DNA of 64,000 bases from Gynuella sp050296195 (lineage in GTDB: Bacteria; Pseudomonadota; Gammaproteobacteria; Pseudomonadales; Natronospirillaceae): the NCBI RefSeq assembly GCF_050296195.1, contig NZ_JBNKRB010000018.1; one strand, 5' to 3'. Both the position numbers and the translations under genes were made by a program. The notes under the pieces are model-generated. The model was not told the DNA's origin. It ran no database searches and was given only the letters and a program-made list of their open reading frames with translations. The first letter of the stretch is position 1, and each line of letters starts with the position of its first letter. Shown here one piece after another: positions 35,070-43,701 of this stretch.

Positions 35070-36109
35070 ATCACATTGCCATCGTTGGAGCTGGACTGAT
35101 CGGCCGGGCCATGGCCTGGCAACTGCTACAAACCGGTCAGCGGGTAACCTTGTTTGACCGGGACAGGATCGACGGTGATGAGGCCGCCGCCTACACCGCC
35201 GGCGGGATGATCTCGCCGTTATCAGAGATTGAAGTACTGGAACCGGCATTACTGCAACTGGCCAGACAGTCACTGCAATTGTGGCCAGCGCTGGTGGACT
35301 CACTGGGTCAAGAGGTGGATTTTCATAATCATGGCTCGTTGATTATCTCTCACCCTCAGGATAGCACTGCCCACCAGCGTTTTCTGAAACAGTTACAGCA
35401 GCACACCCACCCGACAGCAGAAGAATATGCCTGGCTGAATGCCAGTCAGCTGCGTCAGCAGGAGCCGGAACTGTTGCCGAATTTTCAGCAGGCAGTGTTG
35501 TTACCGGAGGAAAGCTGGGTGGATCCGGCACGTCTGATGCCGGCACTGGCGGAGCGAATTCTGCCACTTTGCGAACACTGGCACAGTGGTTGCGAAGTCA
35601 CGGCCATCGAGCCTCATACTGTCAGCTGTGGGTTGGACAGCCACCGCTTCGATCTGGTGGTCGACTGTCGTGGCATGGGAGCCCAAAAAGATCTGCCGGG
35701 CCTGCGCGGCGTGCGTGGTGAAGTGGCACGCTTTCATGCGCCAGAGGTCAGACTGACGCATCTGATTCGGCTAATGCACCCTCGCTACTGCCTCTACATC
35801 GTGCCGCGTGCCGGCCAGCGATATCTGATTGGTGCCACCCAGATCGAAAGTGAAGATCGTGGACCGGTCAGCGTGCGTTCGGCGCTGGAACTGTTGTCAG
35901 CGGTATACAGCCTGCACAAAGGGTTTGCCGAAGCCCGCATAGAAGCATTCAAAACCAACCTGCGTCCGGCCATGCCGGATAACCAACCACTTTTGAGCCT
36001 GCAATCCGGACTGATGCGTATTAACGGTTTGTTCCGACATGGTTTCATGTTGGCGCCAGCCATCACCGCACAGGCTCTGCAACAGCTTCAACAGCAAGGT
36101 TATCTATGA
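35066..36109 (+). CDS. thiO: Glycine oxidase ThiO
   Basis: A 347-aa FAD-dependent amine oxidase with the dinucleotide-binding GAGLIGRAMAWQLL at the N-terminus, AAYTAGGMISP, and a C-terminal NGLFRHGFMLAPA typical of the family. It produces dehydroglycine for thiazole formation using oxygen. Its use rather than ThiH suggests that thiamine synthesis here depends on oxygen. It overlaps thiC and thiS by four bases each. Confidence 0.92.
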   Translation: MNHIAIVGAGLIGRAMAWQLLQTGQRVTLFDRDRIDGDEAAAYTAGGMISPLSEIEVLEPALLQLARQSLQLWPALVDSLGQEVDFHNHGSLIISHPQDSTAHQRFLKQLQQHTHPTAEEYAWLNASQLRQQEPELLPNFQQAVLLPEESWVDPARLMPALAERILPLCEHWHSGCEVTAIEPHTVSCGLDSHRFDLVVDCRGMGAQKDLPGLRGVRGEVARFHAPEVRLTHLIRLMHPRYCLYIVPRAGQRYLIGATQIESEDRGPVSVRSALELLSAVYSLHKGFAEARIEAFKTNLRPAMPDNQPLLSLQSGLMRINGLFRHGFMLAPAITAQALQQLQQQGYL

Positions 36110-36303
36110 ACATTATCGTGAATGGTAAACAAGAGCATGTGACAGAGCATGAAAATCTGCAGCAATTGCTTGAAGCCCGGGGCCTCAACCGTGGCTTTGC
36201 AGTCATGTTGAACCGCCAGCTGGTCACCCGTAGCGAGTATCCCAATACCCGGCTTGCGGATCAGGATCAGGTAGACATCATTGTTCCCATGCAGGGAGGC
36301 TGA
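36106..36303 (+). CDS. thiS: Sulfur carrier protein ThiS
   Basis: A 65-aa ubiquitin-like carrier. The C-terminus is MQGG, the di-glycine tail that is thiocarboxylated. The N-terminus NIIVNGKQEHV is typical of the fold. It overlaps thiO by ATGA and is followed after one base by thiG. No thiF adenylyltransferase is in the operon, so activation must be by an enzyme encoded elsewhere. Confidence 0.94.
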   Translation: MNIIVNGKQEHVTEHENLQQLLEARGLNRGFAVMLNRQLVTRSEYPNTRLADQDQVDIIVPMQGG

Positions 36304-36304
36304 T

Positions 36305-37087
36305 ATGTGGCAACTGGCAGATACAACCCTGGACAGTCACTTACTGATCGGTACGGCCCGCTATCCGTCACCAGAGATCATGATCGAAGCCATTCGCGCC
36401 AGCGGCGCGCAGGTGGCCACCATTTCCATCAAACGGCAGAATCCGCGCGAACGCAGCGGTGATCAGTTCTGGCAGCTGTTGTCCCAAATGAAGCTGCAGC
36501 TACTGCCCAATACCGCCCACTGTTATTCCGCCCGCGAAGCCATCGAGACAGCAATGATCGCCAGAGAGTTGTTCGATACCCACTGGATCAAACTGGAAGT
36601 GCTGGGCAGCGAATATCAGCTTAATCCGGACCCGTTTGCGCTGGTGGAGGCCGCCGCAGAACTCATCGCTCAAGGCTTTGAGGTGTTTCCATACTGTACC
36701 GACGATCTTGCCCTGGGCGAACGCCTGGTGAATCTTGGCTGTCGGATTCTGATGCCCTGGGCCGCACCGATTGGCACGGGTAAAGGACTGCTGAATCCAT
36801 ACGCGCTGACCATGTTGCGGCAGCGGTTTCCAGACATCACCCTGATCGTCGACGCCGGTATTGGTCTGCCATCCCACGCGGCTAAGGCCATGGAGCTGGG
36901 CTATGACGGCATACTGCTCAATACCGCCGTGGCGCAGAGTCACGACCCGGTGATCATGGCCAAGGCCTTTGCCCATGGCATTGAAGCCGGCCGGCTGGCC
37001 AGAGCCGCCGGACCAATGGCCGAACAGGACGTTGCCCATCCTTCAACCCCGGCTATAGATCGTCCCTTCTGGCATCAGGAGCCTTAA
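36305..37087 (+). CDS. thiG: Thiazole synthase ThiG
   Basis: A 260-aa TIM-barrel enzyme that builds the thiazole phosphate from deoxyxylulose phosphate, dehydroglycine and ThiS thiocarboxylate. The Schiff-base lysine is in WIKLEVLG; the phosphate-binding VDAGIGLPSHAAKAMELG is intact, as is LLNTAVAQS. I use the ATG at 36305 just after the thiS stop (ribosome site GGAGGC inside thiS) rather than the TTG-type start at 36281. Confidence 0.95.
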   Translation: MWQLADTTLDSHLLIGTARYPSPEIMIEAIRASGAQVATISIKRQNPRERSGDQFWQLLSQMKLQLLPNTAHCYSAREAIETAMIARELFDTHWIKLEVLGSEYQLNPDPFALVEAAAELIAQGFEVFPYCTDDLALGERLVNLGCRILMPWAAPIGTGKGLLNPYALTMLRQRFPDITLIVDAGIGLPSHAAKAMELGYDGILLNTAVAQSHDPVIMAKAFAHGIEAGRLARAAGPMAEQDVAHPSTPAIDRPFWHQEP

Positions 37088-38539
37088 ATGCTACCGCAGA
37101 TATTATGCCTGGCTGCCACCGACAGCGGCGGTATCGCCGGACTGAACATGGACATCCGCTGTGCCAGTGCCCTGAACGTTCACGCACGCACAGTGGTAAC
37201 CGCAACCAGCAGTCAAAATCATCATGGACTAACAGCTCTCAATCCAGTCCCGGACGACAGCTTCATCAGCCAGCTGCACAGCCATGACGGGGCACCGATA
37301 CAGGCAGTTAAAATTGGCGTCCCTGGAAATGCCCGCCAGTTATCTCTGACCGCTGACTGGCTGGCATCGCAGACGCGGCCAGTGATTCTCGATCCCGTGT
37401 TTACAGCCACGATTGGCGGGGATTTCTACGATGCTTCCAGCCTGACCGAACTGCGCCAAGCGCTGTTGCCACAGGTCACCCTGATCACTCCCAACATTCC
37501 GGAAGCCGAACGCTTATGCAATTGCCGGATTCTGACGCCGGACGACATGATTACGGCAGCGCAGCAGTTGCTGGGGTTTGGCATACAGGCTGTCTTGCTG
37601 AAAGGGGGGCACCTGAACGGCCAATTCTGCTGCGATTACTATGTCGATCAGCAACGGGCTTTCTGGCTGCGGACAACACGATCCGACGCAACCAATCAGC
37701 GCGCGACCGGTTGTCTGCTGTCGACCTCCATTACCTCGGCCCTGGCCCTCGGGTATTCCCTGGCCGATGCCGTGGTGATCGGCAGGATGGCTATCAGTCA
37801 GGGCTTGCGCCAGGGTTATGGTCTGGCACAGCAGGAAGGACCGGTCCGGATCAATCATTTTCCCGATCATCCGCAGGATCTGCCGGAACTGTACGACCAC
37901 TACTCTGACGCCACTGTCAGTCCATTTCCGGCATGTGATCGCAACCTTGGCCTGTATCCGGTGGTGGATGATGTCGGTTGGATTCAACGACTGCTGCCCT
38001 TCGGTCTTCAGACCATTCAGCTACGCATCAAGAATCAACCACTGACCCAGGTGGCCCAGCAGGTCCGTCAGGCTGTGGCCTTGTGCCGAGACAGCCATTG
38101 CCGCCTGTTCATCAACGACTACTGGCAGCTGGCCATAGAACATAAAGCCTACGGCGTACATCTGGGCCAGGAGGATCTGACCGATGCCAACCTTGCCCAA
38201 ATCAAGACAGCTGGGCTGCGTCTTGGCATCAGCAGTCATTGTCACTATGAGGTGGCCCGGGCCAGAAGCCTGAAACCTTCTTACATTGCCAGTGGCCCAA
38301 TCTATCCGACCACCTCCAAAATCATGCCATGGCAGCCACAGGGTATTGACGGTCTGAGTTACTGGCGCAAACTGATTCCGCAGCCGTTAGTGGCCATTGG
38401 TGGCATTTACGGTGACCGAGTCAAAGCGGTCCATCAGGCAGGCGCTGATGGAGTGGCAATGATTTCAGCCATCACAGCAAGTCCATCACCGGAGACAACC
38501 GTCAAACAGCTGATGACCCTGTTTTCGCAGCATACATGA
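37088..38539 (+). CDS. thiDE: Bifunctional HMP-P kinase/thiamine-phosphate synthase (ThiD-ThiE fusion)
   Basis: A 483-aa fusion. Residues about 1-260 are ThiD (ATDSGGIAGLNMDI, LKGGHLNGQ, and RATGCLLSTSITSALALG with its anion hole). Residues about 275-483 are ThiE (TIQLRIKN, CRLFINDYWQLA, GVHLGQEDL, ASGPIYPTTSK, VAIGGI). It phosphorylates HMP-P and couples HMP-PP with thiazole phosphate, giving thiamine phosphate. The ATG directly follows the thiG stop. Confidence 0.93.
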   Translation: MLPQILCLAATDSGGIAGLNMDIRCASALNVHARTVVTATSSQNHHGLTALNPVPDDSFISQLHSHDGAPIQAVKIGVPGNARQLSLTADWLASQTRPVILDPVFTATIGGDFYDASSLTELRQALLPQVTLITPNIPEAERLCNCRILTPDDMITAAQQLLGFGIQAVLLKGGHLNGQFCCDYYVDQQRAFWLRTTRSDATNQRATGCLLSTSITSALALGYSLADAVVIGRMAISQGLRQGYGLAQQEGPVRINHFPDHPQDLPELYDHYSDATVSPFPACDRNLGLYPVVDDVGWIQRLLPFGLQTIQLRIKNQPLTQVAQQVRQAVALCRDSHCRLFINDYWQLAIEHKAYGVHLGQEDLTDANLAQIKTAGLRLGISSHCHYEVARARSLKPSYIASGPIYPTTSKIMPWQPQGIDGLSYWRKLIPQPLVAIGGIYGDRVKAVHQAGADGVAMISAITASPSPETTVKQLMTLFSQHT

Positions 38540-38929
38540 CATCAGCCGGTTCATGATGCCATCAGTATCGCAATGGCTGTTTACCGCTCTTCTCACTTAC
38601 GGCAAAGCAGCCTCCTGTACCAATTCTGTATTGACCCATCAACCTACTTACTATAGCTGTCATAGGTGAATTGTTATGGTTTCAATTTTGCTGTCAGATA
38701 CTGATAACAGGCAGGATAAGTCATTGATATATGATAATGGTCAAATGCCGATATTTTGCTATCTTCATCAGACATTCCTGCAACAACCATAAGCTGTCAA
38801 TCAATGGATGAATTTTCTAACAAAATAATAAAACCGGTCATTCAACGAAAACGGCGAATACCATAAAAATCATAATAAATGTTTTACTGAATTCGTCATT
38901 TTCACGATAACGATCACTGGAGAATATCT
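38540..38929. other. Intergenic region after the thiamine operon
   Basis: About 390 AT-rich bases with no supported gene. It should contain the end of the thi transcript and the promoter of the AraC-type gene; I see no clear terminator hairpin with a T-run. Confidence 0.4.
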
Positions 38930-39082
38930 ATGCATAAGCACACATCACTAATCACCTTTATCATTTCCGGATCACCTGTGGTTGATAAGGTATGGCACCA
39001 TATCGGTAATGTTTTTCATCATGAAGTCTATAATTCCATGCCTGATTTTTTAATGAGTGGGACAAAAAAACTTCAGCATTGA
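38930..39082 (+). pseudogene. N-terminal reading frame of a frameshifted AraC-type regulator
   Basis: An ATG at 38930 opens 50 codons ending in TGA at 39080. The frame closes just after seven consecutive A (39064-39070). A -1 shift on A AAA AAA joins this frame to the AraC ORF, giving a continuous sequence with VDKVWHHIGNVFHHEVYNSM at the N-terminus. This may be a real disruption, a sequencing error or programmed slippage; the heptamer is a known type of slippery site. Confidence 0.5.
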
Positions 39083-39657
39083 TCGTCGGCTCTGAGGAAG
39101 ACTTCCACACCGGACAACATGCACTGGAACAACAGCATCATACCTCGCTGATCGTCAATCTGCTCACAACCACAATCAGGATCGTTGGTGAATTGTCAGG
39201 CGAACAGGTTGATCCGCTGGTAATGATCTGCCAGCACATTTTAATGTCGTTAGCGATCTGTTCATCTCCCCTTTCATTGGATGCCATTCATGCCACCCCA
39301 TCGCTATCTACTGCAAACATCATCAGACAACAGCAATTGACTCAAAGTACCTGCGACTTTTTATTCAGAAATCTGGATAAGACTCATACGTTATCGTCTA
39401 TCTGTAAAATCATGCACACCAATAAAAATACATTGTCACAGGCTTTCAAACAGCAACTGCACATGGGCGTTTCCAGCTGGCTGCGGAAAAAACGTATGGA
39501 AAAAGCCAGAGAACTGTTGCTAACCACAGATCTGAACATTCAGGAAATCTCCAATCAGGTCGGGTATTCAGATCAGGCCAATTTCTCAACCACTTTTAAA
39601 GCCTTTTACCATCATAGCCCTCTGCAATTACGTAAGCAGGATCAGAGCGCCGATTAA
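39079..39657 (+). CDS. AraC-family transcriptional regulator (C-terminal frame)
   Basis: A 192-aa ORF with a non-ATG start, so its true start is probably in the -1 frame at 38930. The C-terminal half is the AraC/XylS double helix-turn-helix: LSSICKIMHTNKNTLSQAFK, then VSSWLRKKRMEKARELLLTTDLNIQEISNQVGYSDQANFSTTFKAFYHHSP. It lies between the thi operon and unknown genes next to the R-body locus, and could regulate either. The effector is unknown. Confidence 0.75.
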   Translation: MIVGSEEDFHTGQHALEQQHHTSLIVNLLTTTIRIVGELSGEQVDPLVMICQHILMSLAICSSPLSLDAIHATPSLSTANIIRQQQLTQSTCDFLFRNLDKTHTLSSICKIMHTNKNTLSQAFKQQLHMGVSSWLRKKRMEKARELLLTTDLNIQEISNQVGYSDQANFSTTFKAFYHHSPLQLRKQDQSAD

Positions 39658-39792
39658 CGCTACGACAATGATCGTCATTACTCGCCACTACCGGATCTGA
39701 TGCGGTATCCGGTAACTGGCATGGTTATCGCTCAATTTTTATAAACCCGATCACCAGTGGCCTTGCTGAAACCGCATGGCTATGTGGGAGGA

Positions 39793-39882
39793 ATGCTGAT
39801 GGACGGAGCAGTCATGATGCCGATACACCGACAACTTCTGGAGCATTTCGACCAGCGCCGCTGGCAAAAGAGGACAATATGA
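39793..39882 (+). CDS. Possible 29-aa leader peptide coupled to the next gene
   Basis: A short ORF with GTGGGAGG just before its ATG at 39793 (a second ATG is at 39799). It ends in the ATGA overlap with the gene at 39879, so translation could be coupled. The peptide is basic at its end (FDQRRWQKRTI). It matches nothing I know. Confidence 0.3.
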   Translation: MLMDGAVMMPIHRQLLEHFDQRRWQKRTI

Positions 39883-40769
39883 CGTTTGATTACCTGCACA
39901 TTCTGACCGTCATTAAACACTGTCACGAAACTGACCCGGTACTGCACCAACGCCAGAGCCTGACAGAGTGGTCGAAAATAGCCGCACTGGCCTGCCTGCA
40001 GGCACAGGGCCTGGCCATTTCTGCCGCTGTGATCGATCAGCTGAACCACAGATTTAATCTTGTTCTGGAGATAACAGCCCGATTGAACCAGATTGAAAGT
40101 AACCAGCCTTACTGCGATGAGCTGATGCAGACATTCCGCCAGTACTATCGCTGGCTGGGCCGGCAAGGCGAAGGATTGTCAGCTCTGGAGATCCAGCAGA
40201 ACTGGGAAAACTGGCTGCCAGAACCTGATCCGAAAGAGCTCTTCTGTGGACATTCTGCTGCGCTCGGTGATGATAACAACGATTGCATGCATGACAATTC
40301 CGATTTCCTCACCCTCAACGGCTGCATTGACGACATCGCCATTTTTGCCAGGCAAAACAGCTATCAGGACCCACTTCCGGATGACGCATTTATCGATCAA
40401 TGGTTGCATGCCACTAAGAAATTGTGTCTGCTGGCCGAACGTCTAAAAGTGCCGTTACCGCTAAAACTCAAAACCATGCTACAACAGGTTGCTGCACTTT
40501 ATCCGGTTGTGACTGGGGGAACGACGAATTTGTTTATCGCCGCCCCTGACCCGGATGCAGCTAAACACTGGTTTGACTATCAGCAGGAATATCACGCACG
40601 ACATAACCAAAAACTGAATCTTGAACGCATCATGGATTGGAGTGAACACTTGTATCGGCATTTACTGCATCGGGTGCCAGTACTACCAATTCCATGGCCG
40701 GTTCACGATCATGACTCGATTGACCAAGACTTCCCAGAGGACAATCAGTCTCCCATCATGTTTTTATAA
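39879..40769 (+). CDS. Unknown protein beside the R-body locus
   Basis: A 296-aa soluble, mostly helical, His- and Trp-containing protein with no signal peptide or membrane segment. AGAGGA precedes the ATG. A DDNNDCMHDN stretch in the middle and LPIPWPVHDHDSIDQDF near the end are notable, but I recognise no domain. It is followed by a 75-aa gene after five bases, and both run convergently towards the R-body genes. Membership of the R-body module is only suggested by position. Confidence 0.6.
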   Translation: MTFDYLHILTVIKHCHETDPVLHQRQSLTEWSKIAALACLQAQGLAISAAVIDQLNHRFNLVLEITARLNQIESNQPYCDELMQTFRQYYRWLGRQGEGLSALEIQQNWENWLPEPDPKELFCGHSAALGDDNNDCMHDNSDFLTLNGCIDDIAIFARQNSYQDPLPDDAFIDQWLHATKKLCLLAERLKVPLPLKLKTMLQQVAALYPVVTGGTTNLFIAAPDPDAAKHWFDYQQEYHARHNQKLNLERIMDWSEHLYRHLLHRVPVLPIPWPVHDHDSIDQDFPEDNQSPIMFL

Positions 40770-40774
40770 TTATC

Positions 40775-41002
40775 ATGGCACACAGCAAATTAAACACCAC
40801 CCCTCGATTCGACCGCTTTGGCTGGTACTGGCAGCCAGAACAATGGTTGACAGGAATGTCTCCAACAGATGTTCGCAATGCGACAGGAAATGCGGTTGAC
40901 CTCAATGCGCTGGAAAAATCTCTGCAAGGTAGAGTCGAACAACAAAAACAATTGGTTGACTCGCTCACACAATCCCCACCTGTCGCACCAAAGCCAGATT
41001 GA
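40775..41002 (+). CDS. Unknown 75-aa protein beside the R-body locus
   Basis: A short ORF starting five bases after the stop of the 296-aa gene. Features are an aromatic N-terminal block (RFGWYWQPEQWLTGM), a helical middle (LNALEKSLQGRVEQQKQLVDSL) and a Pro-rich end. No family is recognised. The close spacing implies co-transcription with the preceding gene. Confidence 0.5.
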   Translation: MAHSKLNTTPRFDRFGWYWQPEQWLTGMSPTDVRNATGNAVDLNALEKSLQGRVEQQKQLVDSLTQSPPVAPKPD

Positions 41003-41239
41003 GTGCCTGATGACGGTCAATAATATCCAGGGATACGATTAATCTGTATTGGCTGTGGTCAGTGACGTCTACAGTCGAACTTCCAGGAATGTATTCACGG
41101 CGGGGAGCAAACATGGGAACCGGCTAAAGATGGAACCGATAAGTCGTTATCCGTCTTCATCAGAATACGGCTGAAAACAACCACGAACAACGACATGAAA
41201 ACGATTTGAAATGCATCGTCGCACCATATACTGAATGGC

Positions 41240-41614
41240 TTATTTTTTCGGATTAAAATATTGATTGAATATTTGCTGTGCCAGTTTAGTACTCTCAAGC
41301 GAACTGCCTTTCATTATATCGTTTTGGCTATCATACCCAACAGCCTGTTCGTCCGTTCGAACGCTACCGATAACCTTATTGAACTCTTCACCCATAGCCG
41401 GGTTCTGCAACCACTTGGCGTAGGCACTCCCCATTACCACCATATCGATCGTACTCTGATTTTTGACACCATCCACCTCGTTCTGAGCAGAGAATGCGAT
41501 AGATTGTGCTACGGCCGCGGCGGCGGCCTCCAGGGGACTGACTCCGTCAAAGTGAGTTTTTTCATCAGCGGCATTTGCTTTCTGACCTTCCGCGTCTTTA
41601 TCTGCTTCGGACAT
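41240..41614 (-). CDS. R-body locus small protein (NPAM type, longer paralogue)
   Basis: A 124-aa protein. The ATG at 41614 has AGGAG six bases upstream; the frame itself extends to 41647. A Lys/Glu/Ala-rich N-terminus is followed by a helix (SPLEAAAAAVAQSIAFSAQ) and TIDMVVMGSAYAKWLQNPAM. The last segment resembles the protein at 44963-45268 (ETTVIGVASASWLANPAM), so the two are paralogues. It is last in the minus-strand R-body gene series. Function unknown; an accessory or structural component is inferred from position. Confidence 0.65.
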   Translation of the reverse strand: MSEADKDAEGQKANAADEKTHFDGVSPLEAAAAAVAQSIAFSAQNEVDGVKNQSTIDMVVMGSAYAKWLQNPAMGEEFNKVIGSVRTDEQAVGYDSQNDIMKGSSLESTKLAQQIFNQYFNPKK

Positions 41615-41673
41615 CATCGACTCCTCTCTGCTTAATCCATGAAACAATTACTCTGGTAAATTCCGACCACGAC

Positions 41674-41943
41674 TCATGTATTCTGCTTATCTTTTTTCTG
41701 TTGCATGGCCATGTTTACTTGATACAGAAACTGAATCATATCTTTCAGGCCATCGGTATCTATGGTGGACTGCAACGTTGTAGATTCAATTGAAGTAATC
41801 GGTGGAGTCAGGTTGATGGACATACTCAACTGATTTTGGTTCTGGTTGTAACATAACGACCATTTTCCGGGCGATGCTCCATTCTGTGGATCAAATGGAG
41901 CACTGAGGCAGTTGGAAATATCCTGCGTTTTATTGGTTGTCAT
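41674..41943 (-). CDS. R-body locus small protein, unknown
   Basis: An 89-aa protein with a good ribosome site (GGAGAGAT). It is rich in Asn, Gln, Ser and Thr (CYNQNQNQLSMSINLTPP) and has a C-terminal helix (MIQFLYQVNMAMQQKKD). No domain is recognised. It lies between the divergent RebB-like gene and the last gene of the cluster. Confidence 0.55.
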   Translation of the reverse strand: MTTNKTQDISNCLSAPFDPQNGASPGKWSLCYNQNQNQLSMSINLTPPITSIESTTLQSTIDTDGLKDMIQFLYQVNMAMQQKKDKQNT

Positions 41944-42000
41944 GATATCTCTCCATACATGTTTGCGATAAATACTCTATCAAAATAATTTATTTCCGGA

Positions 42001-42210
42001 TTACGATCCCAGGATCTTATTACACGTCTGTACCATTGCAGAATTTGCCAAGGTCTGAGCAGCATATTGATTGGAAGTATTGTTCAGCATGGATAATGTC
42101 AGTGCATTGACCAACCCACCCATGGACAGAACCTGCAAGGTCTTGTTGCTTTGCTCCTGGAGTTCATCATTTATCTTCGATGAATTATGAATATAATCTT
42201 TTTCTGCCAT
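42001..42210 (-). CDS. Divergent RebB-like R-body protein
   Basis: 69 aa from the ATG at 42210, with GGAG eight bases upstream (another ATG at 42216 is too close). The layout follows RebB: a polar N-terminus, an Asn/Leu helix (GGLVNALTLSMLNNTSNQYAAQTLANSAM) and a short C-terminus. It lacks the APAMAMG motif. Assignment to the RebB family is by length, position and pattern and is tentative. Confidence 0.5.
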   Translation of the reverse strand: MAEKDYIHNSSKINDELQEQSNKTLQVLSMGGLVNALTLSMLNNTSNQYAAQTLANSAMVQTCNKILGS

Positions 42211-42305
42211 AACCATTGCTCCGATACGGTTAAGATTTGATTAACACTGCCTGATAATTATGGAGAAACGTCCCGAGGGACGTTTTTCCACATCGTTCAC
42301 CGGTG

Positions 42306-42545
42306 TTACTTGTTCTGTGAAAACAATTTAGTCACACCGAGTGTAGTGGCAGCCTGATAGCTGACATTGGCCTGTTGCTGAGCATAAACCGCATTTGCTG
42401 CAGCCATTGCAACAGAGTTACCAATAGTCTGGTACAAACTACCCATTGCCATCGCCGGCGCTTCCGCCAGCACTTTGGTATTGGCAATTGTAACCGCATC
42501 TACAACTGCGCCATTTACCGCTGTCGGTTGAGTTGCTTCACTCAT
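42306..42545 (-). CDS. RebB-family R-body protein, tandem copy 4
   Basis: 79 aa. The RebB/killing-trait signature is clear: ANTKVLAEAPAMAMGSLYQT, then AAANAVYAQQQANVSYQAAT and a C-terminal TLGVTKLFSQNK. RebB-type subunits polymerise into the coiled ribbon of the R-body. GGGAGGA lies upstream of the ATG. Nearly identical in protein to the copies at 42587 and 43174, but the DNA differs at many third positions. Confidence 0.92.
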   Translation of the reverse strand: MSEATQPTAVNGAVVDAVTIANTKVLAEAPAMAMGSLYQTIGNSVAMAAANAVYAQQQANVSYQAATTLGVTKLFSQNK

Positions 42546-42586
42546 GGTATCCTCCCGTCAAAACCAATTTTGATCTCACTCAGGGG

Positions 42587-42853
42587 TTATTTATTTTGCT
42601 CAAACAATTTGGTCACACCCAGAGTACTGGATGCCTGGTAACCAACATTTGCTTGTTGTTGCGCATATACGGCGTTAGCAGCCGCCATGGCAACAGAGTT
42701 ACCGATAGTTTGATACAAGCTACCCATCGCCATCGCCGGCGCTTCCGCCAGTACTTTAGTATTGGCAATAGTCACCGCGTCAACAACGGCTCCGTTGACT
42801 TCAGTTGGCTGAGTGGAGTGAGTTGGCTGAGTGGATTGAGTTGCATTAGCCAT
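42587..42853 (-). CDS. RebB-family R-body protein, tandem copy 3
   Basis: 88 aa. Core as in the other copies (ANTKVLAEAPAMAMGSLYQT, NAVYAQQQANVGYQASSTLGV), preceded by a longer N-terminus with a duplicated QSTQPTHSTQPT stretch that arose by short-repeat expansion. CAGGAGAA lies upstream of the ATG. The longer N-terminus may tune polymerisation or interaction. Confidence 0.92.
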   Translation of the reverse strand: MANATQSTQPTHSTQPTEVNGAVVDAVTIANTKVLAEAPAMAMGSLYQTIGNSVAMAAANAVYAQQQANVGYQASSTLGVTKLFEQNK

Positions 42854-42902
42854 AGTATTTTCTCCTGAAAATGTTTTTTTTGATCATTGTTAATTTAGTA
42901 CA

Positions 42903-43139
42903 TTAACTCTTATTGTCACTAAACAGCTTTGTTACTCCTAAAACTCCTGTAGACTGATAAGTCATCCATCCTTGCTGCTGCGCATAAACCGCATTGGCAG
43001 CGCCCATCGCTACAGAATTCCCAATAGTCTGATATAGACTACCCATCGCCATCGCCGGAGCGACTGCATTAACCTGTGCATTTGTTGCTGCAACAGAACC
43101 AACAACAGCACCGTTGAGTGAACTTGGTTGCGTCATCAT
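42903..43139 (-). CDS. RebB-family R-body protein, tandem copy 2 (variant)
   Basis: 78 aa. It keeps APAMAMGSLYQTIGNSVAM and NAVYAQQQ but differs at the N-terminus (ATNAQVNAVAP) and after the QQQ (GWMTYQSTGVLGVTKLFSDNK). The most divergent of the four tandem copies, so it may be a distinct subunit of the ribbon. ATGATG start behind GGGAGAAAC. Confidence 0.9.
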   Translation of the reverse strand: MMTQPSSLNGAVVGSVAATNAQVNAVAPAMAMGSLYQTIGNSVAMGAANAVYAQQQGWMTYQSTGVLGVTKLFSDNKS

Positions 43140-43173
43140 GTTTCTCCCGAAATTTAACTGCGGTTACCGGGTA

Positions 43174-43398
43174 TTAACCGTTTTGAGAAAACAGCTTCAT
43201 AACTCCCAACGTGGTCGCCGCCTGATAAGCAACATTAGCCTGTTGCTGCGCATAAACTGCATTCGCTGCAGCCATTGCCACCGAATTGCCGATGGTTTGG
43301 TACAAACTTCCCATCGCCATCGCTGGCGCTTCGGCAACAACTTTGGTATTCGCAATCGTAACTGCATCGACTACCGCGCCATTCACCGAATCGGACAT
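43174..43398 (-). CDS. RebB-family R-body protein, tandem copy 1
   Basis: 74 aa, with an excellent AGAGGAGG ribosome site, the strongest of the four. Core ANTKVVAEAPAMAMGSLYQT and NAVYAQQQANVAYQAATTLGV. It is first of the tandem series and probably the most strongly translated. About 300 bases of non-coding DNA precede it, so a promoter for copies 1-4 and downstream genes is expected there. Confidence 0.93.
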   Translation of the reverse strand: MSDSVNGAVVDAVTIANTKVVAEAPAMAMGSLYQTIGNSVAMAAANAVYAQQQANVAYQAATTLGVMKLFSQNG

Positions 43399-43701
43399 AA
43401 CAGACCTCCTCTGTTATCAAATAAAGTGTTAACAACAAACCCCGTTTTGAGGGATCCGAATAGTCTTTTTCACATAACATGCCAACACTAAAAATTTTTT
43501 CGACCCAGCTAACCTGTTGATAAACCGGGAGTTTTCAGTGTGTCATTTTTGAGAGTGAAGATCCGCTCAAAGATCCTATGGCCTGGTTCATCCATTACCT
43601 GAAAATATCAGGTGATATCCGTCCAGCCATTCACCGGGAGTAAATATATTGTGGATGTTGATAAGCGATTGAGAGTTAGTCTGGAGAGCTAAAGAACGGC
43701 A
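43399..43701. other. Leader region of the tandem rebB series
   Basis: No gene. A weak sigma-54-like match on the minus strand is TTGGCATG-N4-GTGA (43485-43470): the -24 half is good, the -12 half lacks the GC dinucleotide. Transcription from it would give a leader of about 60 bases before the AGAGGAGG ribosome site. Confidence 0.35.
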
